Source of the DNA: Nemertoderma westbladi
Taxonomy: Eukaryota > Xenacoelomorpha > Nemertodermatida > Nemertodermatidae
Reading direction: 5' to 3'
Assembly: GCA_032718475.1 (NCBI GenBank)
Contig: JAUCBJ010009127.1
Span: forward strand, 1-64,000
DNA: 64,000 nt
Made by a program: the position numbers and the translations under genes. The notes below the pieces were generated by a model. It saw nothing but the letters and a program-made list of their open reading frames with translations, was not told where the DNA came from and made no database searches. Positions 1-11,520 of the stretch are shown here, piece after piece (the stretch's first letter is position 1; each line of letters begins with the position of its first letter).

Positions 1-149
1 TACTATAAATTTAATTTAAATTTGTTGAAAATTACAAAACGTAAATTACGTAAATTGCAAAAATTATTACTATATATTAATTTATTGCATTAGTGGCCGA
101 GGATAATATTTAATTCGTAACGTTGTCCCAGCAATAAAATTCGTAGGCG
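1..149. other. AT-rich non-coding DNA
   Basis: This is AT-rich sequence with no ORF and no recognisable element. From about 132 it grades into degenerate copies of the 50-bp minisatellite that follows. Confidence 0.5.
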
Positions 150-615
150 CAGTCAATAATTTGTACGTGTCGTGTAGTCGATGCAGTGGTTAAACTCATT
201 TCCACGATCAATAATTCGTACGCGGCATCGTCGCAGCGGTTAAACTCATGTCCACGATCAATAATTCGTATGCGGCGTCGTCGCAGTGGTTAAACTCATT
301 GCCACGATCAATAATTCAAACGCGGCGTTGTCGCAGCGGTTAAACTCATTGTCGCGGAGGATAGTTTGTACGCGGTGTCGTCGCAGCGGTTAAACTCATT
401 TTCAAGGAGGATAATTCGTACGCGGCATCGACGCAGCGGTTAAACTCATTTCCACGGAGGATAATTCATACGCGGCATCGATGCAGCGGTTAAACTCATT
501 GACACGGAGGATAATTCCTGAATTCGTACGCTGAGTTGACGCAGTGGTTAAACTCATTGCCATGCTCGATAATTCGTATGCAGAGTCGATGCACCAGTTA
601 AACTCATCGTCACAG
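150..615. repeat. 50-bp minisatellite, about 9 copies
   Basis: The anchor TAAACTCAT recurs at 191, 241, 291, 341, 391, 441, 491, 549 and 599. The spacing is exactly 50 bp except for one 58-bp step, where 8 bp (CTGAATTC) are inserted near 528. Each unit also carries variants of GATAATTCGTACGCGGC and GTCGCAGCGGT. Copies differ by several substitutions, so the array is moderately old. A minus-strand ORF at 402-629 reads through it, but 50 is not a multiple of three, so that ORF is a by-product. The repeat is unrelated to the 45-bp array further right. Confidence 0.9.
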
Positions 616-710
616 CTATGAAACATCATCAGTGAGTTGGGGCATCATCCAGAGAATATTCCTAGCCTTCAAACTTCATCCCAAAGTGAAGCAAACTCGA
701 GTTATCGTCG

Positions 711-985
711 TTCAAAGAATTAGTCAATCAGGCGCCGTATCTGATGACCACAGTATGGGGGTGACTTGGGACCTCAACGCGAGATTCAGAACACCATCCA
801 AAACATATTCGCATAAAATCTTATCACTAATTGTCAAGGCCTAGGTAAGTTTTCAGCGTTTGAATATTTGAGCCAATCAGGTGCCAGATACAGTGACCAC
901 GGTACGCGCGTGACCTGAGACCCCAATGGAAGGTTCAGAGTACTGGCCAAAACATTTTCGCATCAAATTGTACCGTAAAATGTTA
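711..985. repeat. Diverged tandem duplication, 149-bp offset
   Basis: The segment 711-836 recurs at about 860-985 with roughly 70-75 percent identity judged by eye. Shared words include CAATCAGG, GACCACGGT-like, GTGACCT-like, CCAAAACAT and TTCGCAT. No coding frame is conserved between the two copies. It may be part of an old dispersed repeat. Confidence 0.65.
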
Positions 986-1759
986 CTGCATATCAGCAAA
1001 GTCACCTACCGGTATTTGATCAGCAAAAGATCAGGTCTGACTGAGTGATTTGGGTCTGATCATATTTTCTTTTGCATGCATAAGAAGCCCTTCAATGGTC
1101 ACTATCCGCTACATTGTTCTAATCCATATCGTCAGATAGCCCGTGTTGCTGTTATAAGATTTATTTTGATTTGGTGCGATTTGGGTAATTTTAGTTTTTT
1201 TGGGGTAAACTATGGTATTAATAACTTCCAGTAAAATCCCAACGTTAAGAACATTGCTAGAAACGTCAATCATCTATAGCCTACAAACTAAGGCTAACTG
1301 TCAGCCAGTTACTGTACATGGGCAGATGGGTATACTAAGTACAGGAGTACTTGAATATTCCTGTATTGACAATACTCAACTATATGAAGATAGGGTACGT
1401 TTTGACTAAAATACGGCATCTGATGTAACGTTTTGACTAGGCAGCTAGGCCTATCTGCCAAAAGAACCTCCACTATATATACCATACATGTAGGCCTACC
1501 ATACCTGCACCGGTACCGCGGCGCTGTACTGCTGTCTGGCTGTACCGGATGTGGTTGTTCTAGGCAAGCAGTGCATACAGCTCGGACTGGCAGTACCGAT
1601 AGCAGACCCAGAGTACACCGGCACTGCAGACTATGATTAGCTACATACAGACAGAGCTAGGTAGTAGCTACCGGCAGACCGGCATAGGTCAGTAGTATGA
1701 ACACAGTTTTTTGAGCATACTACCAACTGCTGACTTTTGCTGAACCAGGCTGACGACTC
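986..1759. other. Non-coding, no feature recognised
   Basis: The ORFs here (for example 1212-1409 and 1433-1636) are short, have no recognisable protein features and show no matching splice context. I see no repeat or RNA gene. Confidence 0.4.
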
Positions 1760-2300
1760 AGCAGTTTAATTAATTGCAGCAGGATTGGATAAATTATTAA
1801 TTAATTTGGGAAACTTTACTAATTAGTAAAATCGTTAATTAGTTCGATTCAAAAGATTTTAGAATAATTATCATTTGTAAAATAGTAAACCGCTTTGATA
1901 CACCTTGTGAATAAGGATTTGGGGGCGGGGGGGGACAAAGCCCCCCCGCCAATTAGGTAATTAAGTAATTAGTTAATTACTAATTAACGGTAGGAGATAC
2001 GGCATCGGCGCCAGAGACTTTTTTGTGTAGAATAAAATTCCGAACAACTTTGTGATGTTACGTTTTTTCATAGCTCTTAGTGTTTTCGAGTTACGACGCT
2101 AATTAGTTTTCGGCTAATTAGTACTAATTAACAGTAATAGGAGGGCCATAGCGATGACTGAACTTTTTTTAGATCTTACCGAGATGAACATAAAAAAACA
2201 CCGTTGCTAGGTGAAAAACCAAATACTTTTCGAGAAAAATCAATTAGAAATCTTTAATCGCTAATTACTAATTAATTAATTAACAGATTTTTTTCACAAA
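1760..2300. other. TAATTA-rich region with GC hairpin
   Basis: TAATTA and its close variants occur many times here, for example around 1766, 1798, 1835, 1960-1985, 2100-2135 and 2260-2282. Inside lies a strong hairpin in which 1924-1933 (GGCGGGGGGG) pairs perfectly with 1941-1950 across a 7-nt loop. TAATTA is the core site of homeodomain proteins, but in AT-rich DNA it may simply be low-complexity sequence. No gene is visible. Confidence 0.45.
1924..1950. repeat. GC-rich perfect hairpin, 10-bp stem
   Basis: A 10-bp perfect inverted repeat of G/C pairs (1924-1933 with 1941-1950) encloses the loop GACAAAG. It sits alone in AT-rich DNA. It may be a transposon remnant or a structured element. 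There is no T-run typical of a bacterial terminator, which would not be expected here anyway. Confidence 0.7.
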
Positions 2301-2578
2301 AACTCCTAGCTATCGCGCTAGGGCCATCTACCAGATCGCGCAAACAGAATCGTTCTAGCTATTGCCATTCTCCTGGAAAAATCCTTTAAAGATCCACCTA
2401 AAAAAAGATCAAAGCAAAATGCCTACTTGATAAGGAGTGATACTAGACCGTTAAATTATGAGGTTTGAAGTTGGTGTTGATGTTGGTTTCTATGTTCCGT
2501 TAAATAGGCTGCAGTATCTATACCTCATAATTCTCTGTCGAGCCTTGGGCTCTCCTGTTGCAGCCGAACCATCTAGCG

Positions 2579-2621
2579 ATGTCAACATCAGAGATATCAG
2601 AGTCATCAGAGATAAGGGAAG
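2579..2621 (+). CDS. Possible short initial coding exon (speculative)
   Basis: An ATG opens a serine- and glutamate-rich peptide beginning MSTSEISES. It runs 43 nt to a splice-donor-like GGTAAAT with the donor GT at 2622. Upstream is a pyrimidine-rich stretch ending CTGTTGCAG at 2535-2543, which resembles a 3' splice site. Without splicing, the frame stops within three codons. This is a prediction from sequence signals only: the peptide is too short to identify, and no downstream exon can be joined with confidence. Confidence 0.2.
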
Positions 2622-2889
2622 GTAAATAAAGTATTTTTTATATACTGAACATAATATTATTAAAATAAAGTATATTATTGTTATCTACGCACATTGATAA
2701 CTTGACGTGATTATTTGAATTTCTATGCTTAGGAAAATTATTTACTTTATTTCACCATCATGTAAAGTACAGTAGTAGGGTATTATATTTCGTCTGCAAC
2801 TCTAGGACAAGACATGTTTGCAATGTGCCGGTAACTTGTTATGATAACGTTCAAAACGCGTTTCCATAATTATTGAATAGTGATGAAAA

Positions 2890-3115
2890 ATGTCTACGTC
2901 GAGTGATGGAACAAGTTCTTTTGTCACCACACAGTGGGACCGCGATATTCTGGGATTATACGATGAAGTTAATGATATTTCGGATAGTTTTAGTGAAGTT
3001 AACATTAACAAATGGAAATCACATCAAATAAAACACGGACGACAGCCAAGAGGACATCAATGTAAAGATTTTTATGAAAAGTTGAATACGATATATGAAT
3101 TCTCCGGATTTGAAT
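2890..3115 (+). CDS. Possible coding exon, hypothetical protein start
   Basis: The ATG at 2890 opens a frame of 85 codons if read to its stop at 3145-3147. It contains a consensus 5' splice site GTAAGT at 3116-3121, so the coding part may be 2890-3115 (75 codons plus one base). The N-terminus is Ser/Thr-rich and acidic (MSTSSDGTSS, then many Asp and Glu), followed by a basic segment (WKSHQIKHGRQPRGHQCK) and a FYEKLN stretch. I recognise no domain. It begins with the same MSTS as the short ORF 311 bp upstream, also followed by a donor-like site. It could be a real first exon or chance; RNA evidence would be needed. Confidence 0.3.
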
Positions 3116-3147
3116 GTAAGTTTATATATGATAATTATTTAAAATAA

Positions 3148-3951
3148 TATTTCATAGGTTGTGCTATTAACATGACAACATATCCACACACAAATATGTG
3201 TTAAAGGGCCCATTTCACGAATATACACCGCTGTTATATTTCACTTTGAAGTATACATGTGAATAAATATCGTGCCAATGTAACCCGCTCCTTTCACTAA
3301 TGATAATTTAATTTAATGGCAATTTAATTGAGACGGGATATTAATTCGCCGTGATGGGATTTGCGTCAAGTTTCCTGCCTGGAATCCGAAGAATCCGTCT
3401 GTTTCTGTGCCCTAATGTGCAATAATGACTTCGGATCTTAATTAACGTATCCAGGGTATAAGGAATTACCTCACCTGAGGCGGACATATGCAAAAGGAAG
3501 GAGGATTCTTAACTTTTCATATCATAAAGCAAAGCAGACAATCAATATGCATCCTGGCGGGGGCCACCTTATAGGCCTAAACAAAATTGTATGAGCTAAT
3601 CAATATATCAATCAAAATAGTTAATTATGTAATTTTGACAAAATAGGGGAAGAGAACCATTAGCTGCTAACAGTTAATCACCAAGCATCTGAGGAGGGAG
3701 GGGGGGGGGGGGGGGGACAGACAGATACAGTTGATGGATTTTAGGGGGCGATTTAGCTATCGTCGCCAGCTTTAGCGCTGGACACACATTAACCAAACCC
3801 AAAAATTGTTTTATTTTAATATAATTTAAAATACAAATAATTTCAATTAATTAGTCAGCTGCGTTATTTTGGTGTGCAAAAATATGGCTAGAATTGCCAT
3901 CTGTTTAGAAGTCAGTACAATACATGTGAATAAATATCAGGTTTTTAGGTA
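3148..3951. other. Non-coding, with a 17-G run
   Basis: There is no supported gene. A homopolymer of 17 G lies at 3700-3716. A 19-nt word (ATACATGTGAATAAATATC) occurs at 3253-3271 and again at 3920-3938, just outside the inverted-repeat segment that follows. Confidence 0.5.
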
Positions 3952-4522
3952 CTTTTGCAGTTTCCGCCCCATATTTAAAATTTTTTTTTTACAATTTATT
4001 TTTGATTTACATTATGGTAAATATCATCTCGACACCATTTCAACATATTACAATAAAAAATTTTGTTCTTGAACAGTAGCTATTTTGGTAGCAAGGGAAT
4101 TTTTCAAAATTTTGATTTTTTACAAAATAATAAAATAATTAAGGAAGAAATAATCCATCGGCATCAAATCAACATTTTAAACAACAAAATATTAAATTCT
4201 GGAACACTGTCACTTGTGGTAGCTATAGTAAAAATATAATAAATAAATATAATCATATAAATAAAAAAATATTTAGCTAGTGTTCTCGAACCAAAATAAT
4301 AATATTATATAGATATTAATACTTTGTCTGTCTTTGGAACAATTACACATAAAAAAAAATTGAAAAAAATTTATTTTGACATAGCTATTATTTAGCTAGT
4401 GTTCTAGAACAAAAATATATATTTGTAAAATATTTAGACTATGTCTAGGGAACATTTGCACATGAAAACGATGAAAAAACTGAAGAATTTTTTTTTTTAA
4501 TATGGGGCGGAAACTGCAAAAG
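3952..4522. mobile_element. 571-bp segment flanked by perfect 24-bp inverted repeats (MITE-like)
   Basis: The sequence at 3952-3975 (starting CTTTTGCAGTTTCC) is the exact reverse complement of 4499-4522. The interior is very AT-rich and non-coding. It contains an imperfect direct duplication: the word TTTAGCTAG begins at 4272 and 4391 (119 bp apart), each followed by similar GTTCT..GAAC and GTCT..GGAAC motifs. Terminal inverted repeats, short length and no ORF fit a non-autonomous DNA transposon. I see no clear target-site duplication outside the ends, so a foldback structure of other origin remains possible. Confidence 0.5.
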
Positions 4523-5372
4523 ATTTCCGAGTTACAGAAGAGCTAATTCAACCAAAATTATAAACTAATTTAGTAGGCCTAAAATTAGGCTTCCCATTAA
4601 ACACAAAATAAGGATACATTTTTAAAAAGTACAAAATTCTTCATATATATAATATTTTCAATTAAATTCCAACCGAAAAGTGTCTTCAAATGTGGGCGGA
4701 TGAAAAGAGTGACTTTGTTGTATATACCAATTAAGAGAGAAGAACAGGTACATTATAATTGACCACCATTCGTTAAAACTAAATTGTTGTGGGGCTAGCA
4801 ACCGTCGAACCAGCAACCTTGGAGTGCATACAATATTACACGCAGTCCATCAACTCGACTTTCGTACAACTTTGGGCACTCATCTCTCACGGAAATAAAT
4901 GAGGTCTATCTACCAAAGCTGAGGTTCAATTCTACAATATAACACTGAATAATATTGAGATTATCGAAAAGTACCATAATGCTTCTGTCTGGATGTCGGT
5001 CTTAATCTCAATAGAAAGTTAGGTTAATCCATTGTTAGCTTGCGGACGTCGTACAAGGACGTCATTGCGTTAGGATTACCTGTAATCGTTCAACTAATAT
5101 GCCTAGTAAATGCATTATAATACCTGTATTTATTATTGGTTGGAAATGAGTGAAAAACGTAGGTTTCTACAGTTCTGGTTGACTTACAGTAGGTCTACCT
5201 TGTGATATTTAATGAAATAAATAGACAGTACAGGTATCTACTAATGGCATACCATAGAGTTCAATGAACTCCCTTTAACACTTTCCCTATTGCATTATTT
5301 TACATTAACCTCTTCTTAATAATATTTTTTTAATTGTTGTGTATTCCCCTATTCATGTACACGTCATTTTAG
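4523..5372. other. Non-coding left flank of the satellite array
   Basis: I recognise no gene, RNA or clear repeat in this moderately AT-rich stretch. The short word TTTTAGAC at 5367-5374 overlaps the first base pairs of the array and reappears just beyond its right end at 55588-55595. Confidence 0.5.
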
Positions 5373-7849
5373 ACTCAGTTGTGGTTCACTCCCGCACCCT
5401 TGCACACTTCATCATCCACTCAGTTGTGGTTCATTCACGCTCCCTTGCACACTTCATCTTCCACTCAGTTGTGGTTCATTCTCGCACCCTTGCACTCTTC
5501 ATCTTCCACTCAGTTGTGGTTCATTCACGCACCCTTGTACTCTTCATCTTCCACTCAGTTGTGGTTCATTCACGCACCCTTGTACTCTTCATCTTCCACT
5601 CAGTTGCGGTTCATTCCCGCACCCTTGTACTCTTCATCTTCCACTCAGTTGTGGTTCATTCACGCACCCTTGTACTCTTCATCTTCCACTCAGTTGTGGT
5701 TCATTCCCGCACCCTTGTACTCTTCATCTTCCACTCAGTTGTGGTTCATTTACGCACCCTTGTACTCTTCATCTTCCACTCAGTTGCGGTTCATTCCCGC
5801 ACCCTTGTACTCTTCATCTTCCACTCAGTTGCGGTTCATTCCCGCACCCTTGTACTCTTCATCTTCCACTCAGTTGTGGTTCATTCCCGCACCCTTGTAC
5901 TCTTCATCTTCCACTCAGTTGTGGTTCATTCCCGCACCCTTGTACTCTTCATCTTCCACTCCGTTGTGGTTAATTCCCGCACCCTTGTACTCTTCATCTT
6001 CCACTCAGTTGTGGTTCATTCACGCACCCTTGTACTCTTCATCTTCCACTCAGTTGTGGTTCATTCCCGCACCCTTGTACTCTTCATCTTCCACTCAGTT
6101 GCGGTTCATTCCCGCACCCTTGTACTCTTCATCTTCCACTCAGTTGTGGTTAATTCCCGCACCCTTGTACTCTTCATCTTCCACTCAGTTGTGGTTAATT
6201 CCCGCACTCTTGCAGTCTTCATCTTCCACTCAGTTGTGGTTCATTCCCGCACCCTTGTACTCTTCATCTTCCACTCAGTTGCGGTTCATTCCCGCACCCT
6301 TGCACTCTTCATCTTCGACTCAGTTGTGGTTCATTCACGCACCCTTGTACTCTTCATCTTCCACTCAGTTGCGGTTCATTCCCGCACCCTTGTACTCTTC
6401 ATCTTCCACTCAGTTGTGGTTCATTCCCGCACCCTTGTACTCTTCATCTTCCACTCAGTTGTGGTTCATTCCCGCACCCTTGTACTCTTCATCTTCCACT
6501 CAGTTGTGATTCATTCCCGCACCCTTGTACTCTTCATCTTCCACTCAGTTGTGATTCATTCCCGCACCCTTGCACTCTTCATCTTCCACTCAGTTGTGGT
6601 TCATTCACGCACCCTTGTACTCTTCATCTTCCACTCAGTTGTGGTTCATTCACGCTCCCTTACACTCTTCATCTTCCACTCAGTTGTGGTTCATTCACGC
6701 ACCCTTGTACTCTTCATCTTCCACTCAGTTGTGGTTCATTCACGCTCCCTTACACTCTTCATCTTCCACTCAGTTGTGGTTCATTCACGCACCCTAGTAC
6801 TCTTCATCTTCCACTCAGTTGTGGTTAATTCCCACACCCTTGTACTCTTCATCTTCCACTCAGTTGCGGTTCATTCAGGCACCCTTGCACTTTTCATCTT
6901 CCACTCAGTTGCGGTTCATTCCCGCACCCTTGCACTTTTCATCTTCCACTCAGTTGTGGTTAATTCCCGCACTCTTGCACTCTTTATCTTCCACTCAGTT
7001 GTGATTCATTCCCGCACCCTAGCACTCTTCATCTTCCACTCAGTTGTGGTTCATTCCCGCACCCTTGCACTCTTCATCTTCCACTCAGTTGTGATTCATT
7101 CCCGCACCCTAGTACTCTTCATCTTCCACTCAGTTGTGGTTAATTCCCACACCCTTGTACTCTTCATCTTCCACTCAGTTGTGGTTCATTCCCGCACCCT
7201 TGCACTCTTCATCTTCCACTCAGTTGTGGTTCATTCCCGCACCCTAGTACTCTTCATCTTCCACTCAGTTGTGGTTCATTCCCGCACCCTTGTACTCTTC
7301 ATCTTCCACTCAGTTGTGGTTCATTCCCGCACCCTTGCACTCTTCATCTTCCACTCAGTTGTGGTTCATTCTCGCTCCCTTGTACTCTTCATCTTCCACT
7401 CAGTTGTGGTTCATTGCCGCACCCTAGTACTCTTCATCTTCCACTCAGTTGTGGTTCATTCCCGCACCCTTGCACTCTTCATCTTCCACTCAGTTGTGGT
7501 TCATTCCCGCACCCTTGCACTCTTCATCTTCCACTCAGTTGTGGTTCATTCCCGCTCCCTTGTACTCTTCATCTTCCACTCAGTTGTGGTTCATTCCCGC
7601 ACCCTAGTACTCTTCATCTTCCACTCAGTTGTGGTTCATTCCCGCACCCTTGCACTCTTCATCTTCCACTCAGTTGTGGTTCATTCCCGCACCCTAGTAC
7701 TCTTCATCTTCCACTCAGTTGTGGTTCATTCCCGCACCCTTGCACTCTTCATCTTCCACTCAGTTGTGGTTCATTCCCGCACCCTTGCACTCTTCATCTT
7801 CCACTCAGTTGTGGTTTATTCCCGCACCCTTGCACTCTTCATCTTCCAC

Positions 7850-10010
7850 TCAGTTGTGGTTCACTCCCGCACCCTGCACTCTTCATCTTCCACTCAGTTG
7901 TGGTTCATTCCCGCACCCTAGTACTCTTCATCTTCCACTCAGTTGTGGTTCACTCCCGCACCCTGCACTCTTCATCTTCCACTCAGTTGTGGTTCATTCC
8001 CGCACCCTAGTACTCTTCATCTTCCACTCAGTTGTGGTTCATTCCCGCACCCTTGCACTCTTCATCTTCCACTCAGTTGTGGTTTATTCCCGCACCCTTG
8101 CACTCTTCATCTTCCACTCAGTTGTGGTTCATTCCCGCACCCTTGCACTCTTCATCTTCCACTCAGTTGTGGTTTATTCCCGCACCCTTGCACTCTTCAT
8201 CTTCCACTCAGTTGTGGTTCATTCCCGCACCCTAGTACTCTTCATCTTCCACTCAGTTGTGGTTCATTCCCGCACCCTAGTACTCTTCATCTTCCACTCA
8301 GTTGTGGTTCATTCCCGCACCCTAGTACTCTTCATCTTCCACTCAGTTGTGGTTCATTCCCGCACCCTAGTACTCTTCATCTTCCACTCAGTTGTGGTTC
8401 ATTCCCGCACCCTAGTACTCTTCATCTTCCACTCAGTTGTGGTTTATTCCCGCACCCTTGCACTCTTCATCTTCCACTCAGTTGTGGTTCACTCCCGCAC
8501 CCTGCACTCTTCATCTTCCACTCAGTTGTGGTTCATTCCCGCACCCTAGTACTCTTCATCTTCCACTCAGTTGTGGTTCACTCCCGCACCCTGCACTCTT
8601 CATCTTCCACTCAGTTGTGGTTCATTCCCGCACCCTAGTACTCTTCATCTTCCACTCAGTTGTGGTTCACTCCCGCACCCTGCACTCTTCATCTTCCACT
8701 CAGTTGTGGTTCATTCCCGCACCCTAGTACTCTTCATCTTCCACTCAGTTGTGGTTCACTCCCGCACCCTGCACTCTTCATCTTCCACTCAGTTGTGGTT
8801 CATTCCCGCACCCTAGTACTCTTCATCTTCCACTCAGTTGTGGTTCACTCCCGCACCCTGCACTCTTCATCTTCCACTCAGTTGTGGTTTATTCCCGCAC
8901 CCTAGTACTCTTCATCTTCCACTCAGTTGTGGTTCATTCCCGCACCCTAGTACTCTTCATCTTCCACTCAGTTGTGGTTCATTCCCGCACCCTAGTACTC
9001 TTCATCTTCCACTCAGTTGTGGTTCATTCCCGCACCCTTGCATTCTTCATCTTCCACTCAGTTGTGGTTTATTCCCGCACCCTAGTACTCTTCATCTTCC
9101 ACTCAGTTGTGGTTCATTCCCGCACCCTAGTACTCTTCATCTTCCACTCAGTTGTGGTTCATTCCCGCACCCTAGTACTCTTCATCTTCCACTCAGTTGT
9201 GGTTCATTCCCGCACCCTTGCATTCTTCATCTTCCACTCAGTTGTGGTTCATTCCCGCACCCTAGTACTCTTCATCTTCCACTCAGTTGTGGTTCATTCC
9301 CGCACCCTTGCACTCTTCATCTTCCACTCAGTTGTGGTTCACTCCCGCACCCTGCACTCTTCATCTTCCACTCAGTTGTGGTTCATTCCCGCACCCTGCA
9401 CTCTTCATCTTCCACTCAGTTGTGGTTCATTCCCGCACCCTAGTACTCTTCATCTTCCACTCAGTTGTGGTTCACTCCCGCACCCTGCACTCTTCATCTT
9501 CCACTCAGTTGTGGTTCATTCCCGCACCCTAGTACTCTTCATCTTCCACTCAGTTGTGGTTCACTCCCGCACCCTGCACTCTTCATCTTCCACTCAGTTG
9601 TGGTTCATTCCCGCACCCTAGTACTCTTCATCTTCCACTCAGTTGTGGTTCACTCCCGCACCCTGCACTCTTCATCTTCCACTCAGTTGTGGTTTATTCC
9701 CGCACCCTAGTACTCTTCATCTTCCACTCAGTTGTGGTTCATTCCCGCACCCTAGTACTCTTCATCTTCCACTCAGTTGTGGTTCATTCCCGCACCCTTG
9801 CACTCTTCATCTTCCACTCAGTTGTGGTTTATTCCCGCACCATAGTACTCTTCATCTTCCACTCAGTTGTGGTTCACTCCCGCACCCTGCACTCTTCATC
9901 TTCCACTCAGTTGTGGTTCATTCCCGCACCCTAGTACTCTTCATCTTCCACTCAGTTGTGGTTCACTCCCGCACCCTGCACTCTTCATCTTCCACTCAGT
10001 TGTGGTTCAT
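7850..10010 (+). repeat. 89-bp dimeric higher-order repeat
   Basis: Within the left arm, a 44-bp unit with a one-base deletion (CACCCTGCAC instead of CACCCTTGCAC, usually preceded by TTCACTCCCG) alternates with a 45-bp unit carrying CACCCTAGTAC. The dimer repeats at 89-bp steps, for example 8588, 8677, 8766 and 8855, then 9483, 9572 and 9661. The 44-bp units shift the reading frame and the CTAG variant adds a stop. This explains the ladder of overlapping apparent ORFs here. Confidence 0.85.
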
Positions 10011-11520
10011 TCCCGCACCCTTGCATTCTTCATCTTCCACTCAGTTGTGGTTCATTCCCGCACCCTAGTACTCTTCATCTTCCACTCAGTTGTGGTTCAT
10101 TCCCGCACCCTTGCACTCTTCATCTTCCACTCAGTTGTGGTTTATTCCCGCACCCTTGTACTCTTCATCTTCCACTCAGTTGCGGTTCATTCAGGCACCC
10201 TTGCACTTTTCATCTTCCACTCAGTTGTGGTTCATTCTCACAGCCTTGTACTCTTCATCTTCCACTCAGTTGTGGTTCATTCACGCACCCTTGCACTCTT
10301 CATCTTCCACTCAGTTGTGGTTCATTCTCGCTCCCTTGCACTCTTCATCTTCCACTCAGTTGTGGTTCATTCCCGCACCCTTGTACTCTTCATCTTCCAC
10401 TCAGTTGTGGTTCATTCCCGCACCCTTGCACTCTTCATCTTCCACTCAGTTGTGGTTCATTCCCGCACCCTTGCACTCTTCATCTTCCACTCAGTTGTGG
10501 TTCATTCCCGCAACCTTGTACTCTCCATCTTCCACTCAGTTGTGGTTCATTCCCGCACCCTTGTACTCTTCATCTTCCACTCAGTTGTGGTTCATTCACG
10601 CACCCTTGTACTCTTCATCATCCACTCAGTTGTGGTTCATTCACGCACCCTTGTACTCTTCATCTTCCACTCAGTTGTGGTTCATTCACGCTCCCTTACA
10701 CTCTTCATCTCCCACTCAGTTGTGGTTCATTCACGCACCCTTGTACTCTTCATCTTCCACTCAGTTTTGGTTCATTCCCGCACCCTTGTACTCTTCATCT
10801 TCCACTCAGTTGTGGTTCATTCCCACAACCTTGCACGTTTCGTGGTTCATTCCCACACCCTTGTACTCTTCATTTTCCACTCAGTTGTGGTTCATTCACG
10901 CACCCTTGTACTCTTCATCATCCACTCAGTTGTGGTTCATTCACGCACCCTTGTACTCTTCATCTTCCACTCAGTTGTGGTTCATTCACGCTCCCTTACA
11001 CTCTTCATCTCCCACTCAGTTGTGGTTCATTCACGCACCCTTGTACTCTTCATCTTCCACTCAGTTGTGGTTCATTCCCACAACCTTGCACGTTTCGTGG
11101 TTCATTCCCACACCCTTGCAATCTTCGTCTTCCACTCAGTTATGGTTCATTCCCGCTCCCTTGCATTCTTCCTCTTCCACTCAGTTGTGGTTCATTCCCA
11201 CAACCTTGCACGTTTCGTGGTTCATTCTCGCTCCCTTGCACTCTTCATCTATCTTCCACTCAGTTGCGGTTCATTCACGCACCCTTGTACTCTTCATCTT
11301 CCACTCAGTTGCGGTTCATTCTCGCTCCCTTGTACTCTTCATCATCCACTCAGTTGTGGTTCATTCCCACAACCTTGCACTTTTCGTGTTTCAATCCCAC
11401 AGCCTTGCACTCTCCATCTTCCACTCAGTTGTGGTTCATTCACGCACCCTTGTACTCTCCATCTTCCACTCAGTTGTGGTTCATTCCCGCAACCTTGTAC
11501 TCTCCATCTTCCACTCAGTT

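Noticed and set aside
402-629. 75-codon minus-strand ORF
   Set aside because: It lies inside the 50-bp minisatellite, whose period is not a multiple of three; the apparent internal repetition in the peptide comes from the DNA repeat.
3700-3716. 17-G run as a functional G-quadruplex
   Set aside because: A plain homopolymer could fold but has no promoter or gene context, and homopolymer length is unreliable.
4795-4870. tRNA-derived SINE head on the minus strand (GGTTCGACGG resembles a B box)
   Set aside because: The B box misses its final C, no convincing A box lies upstream, and there is no tail or target duplication.
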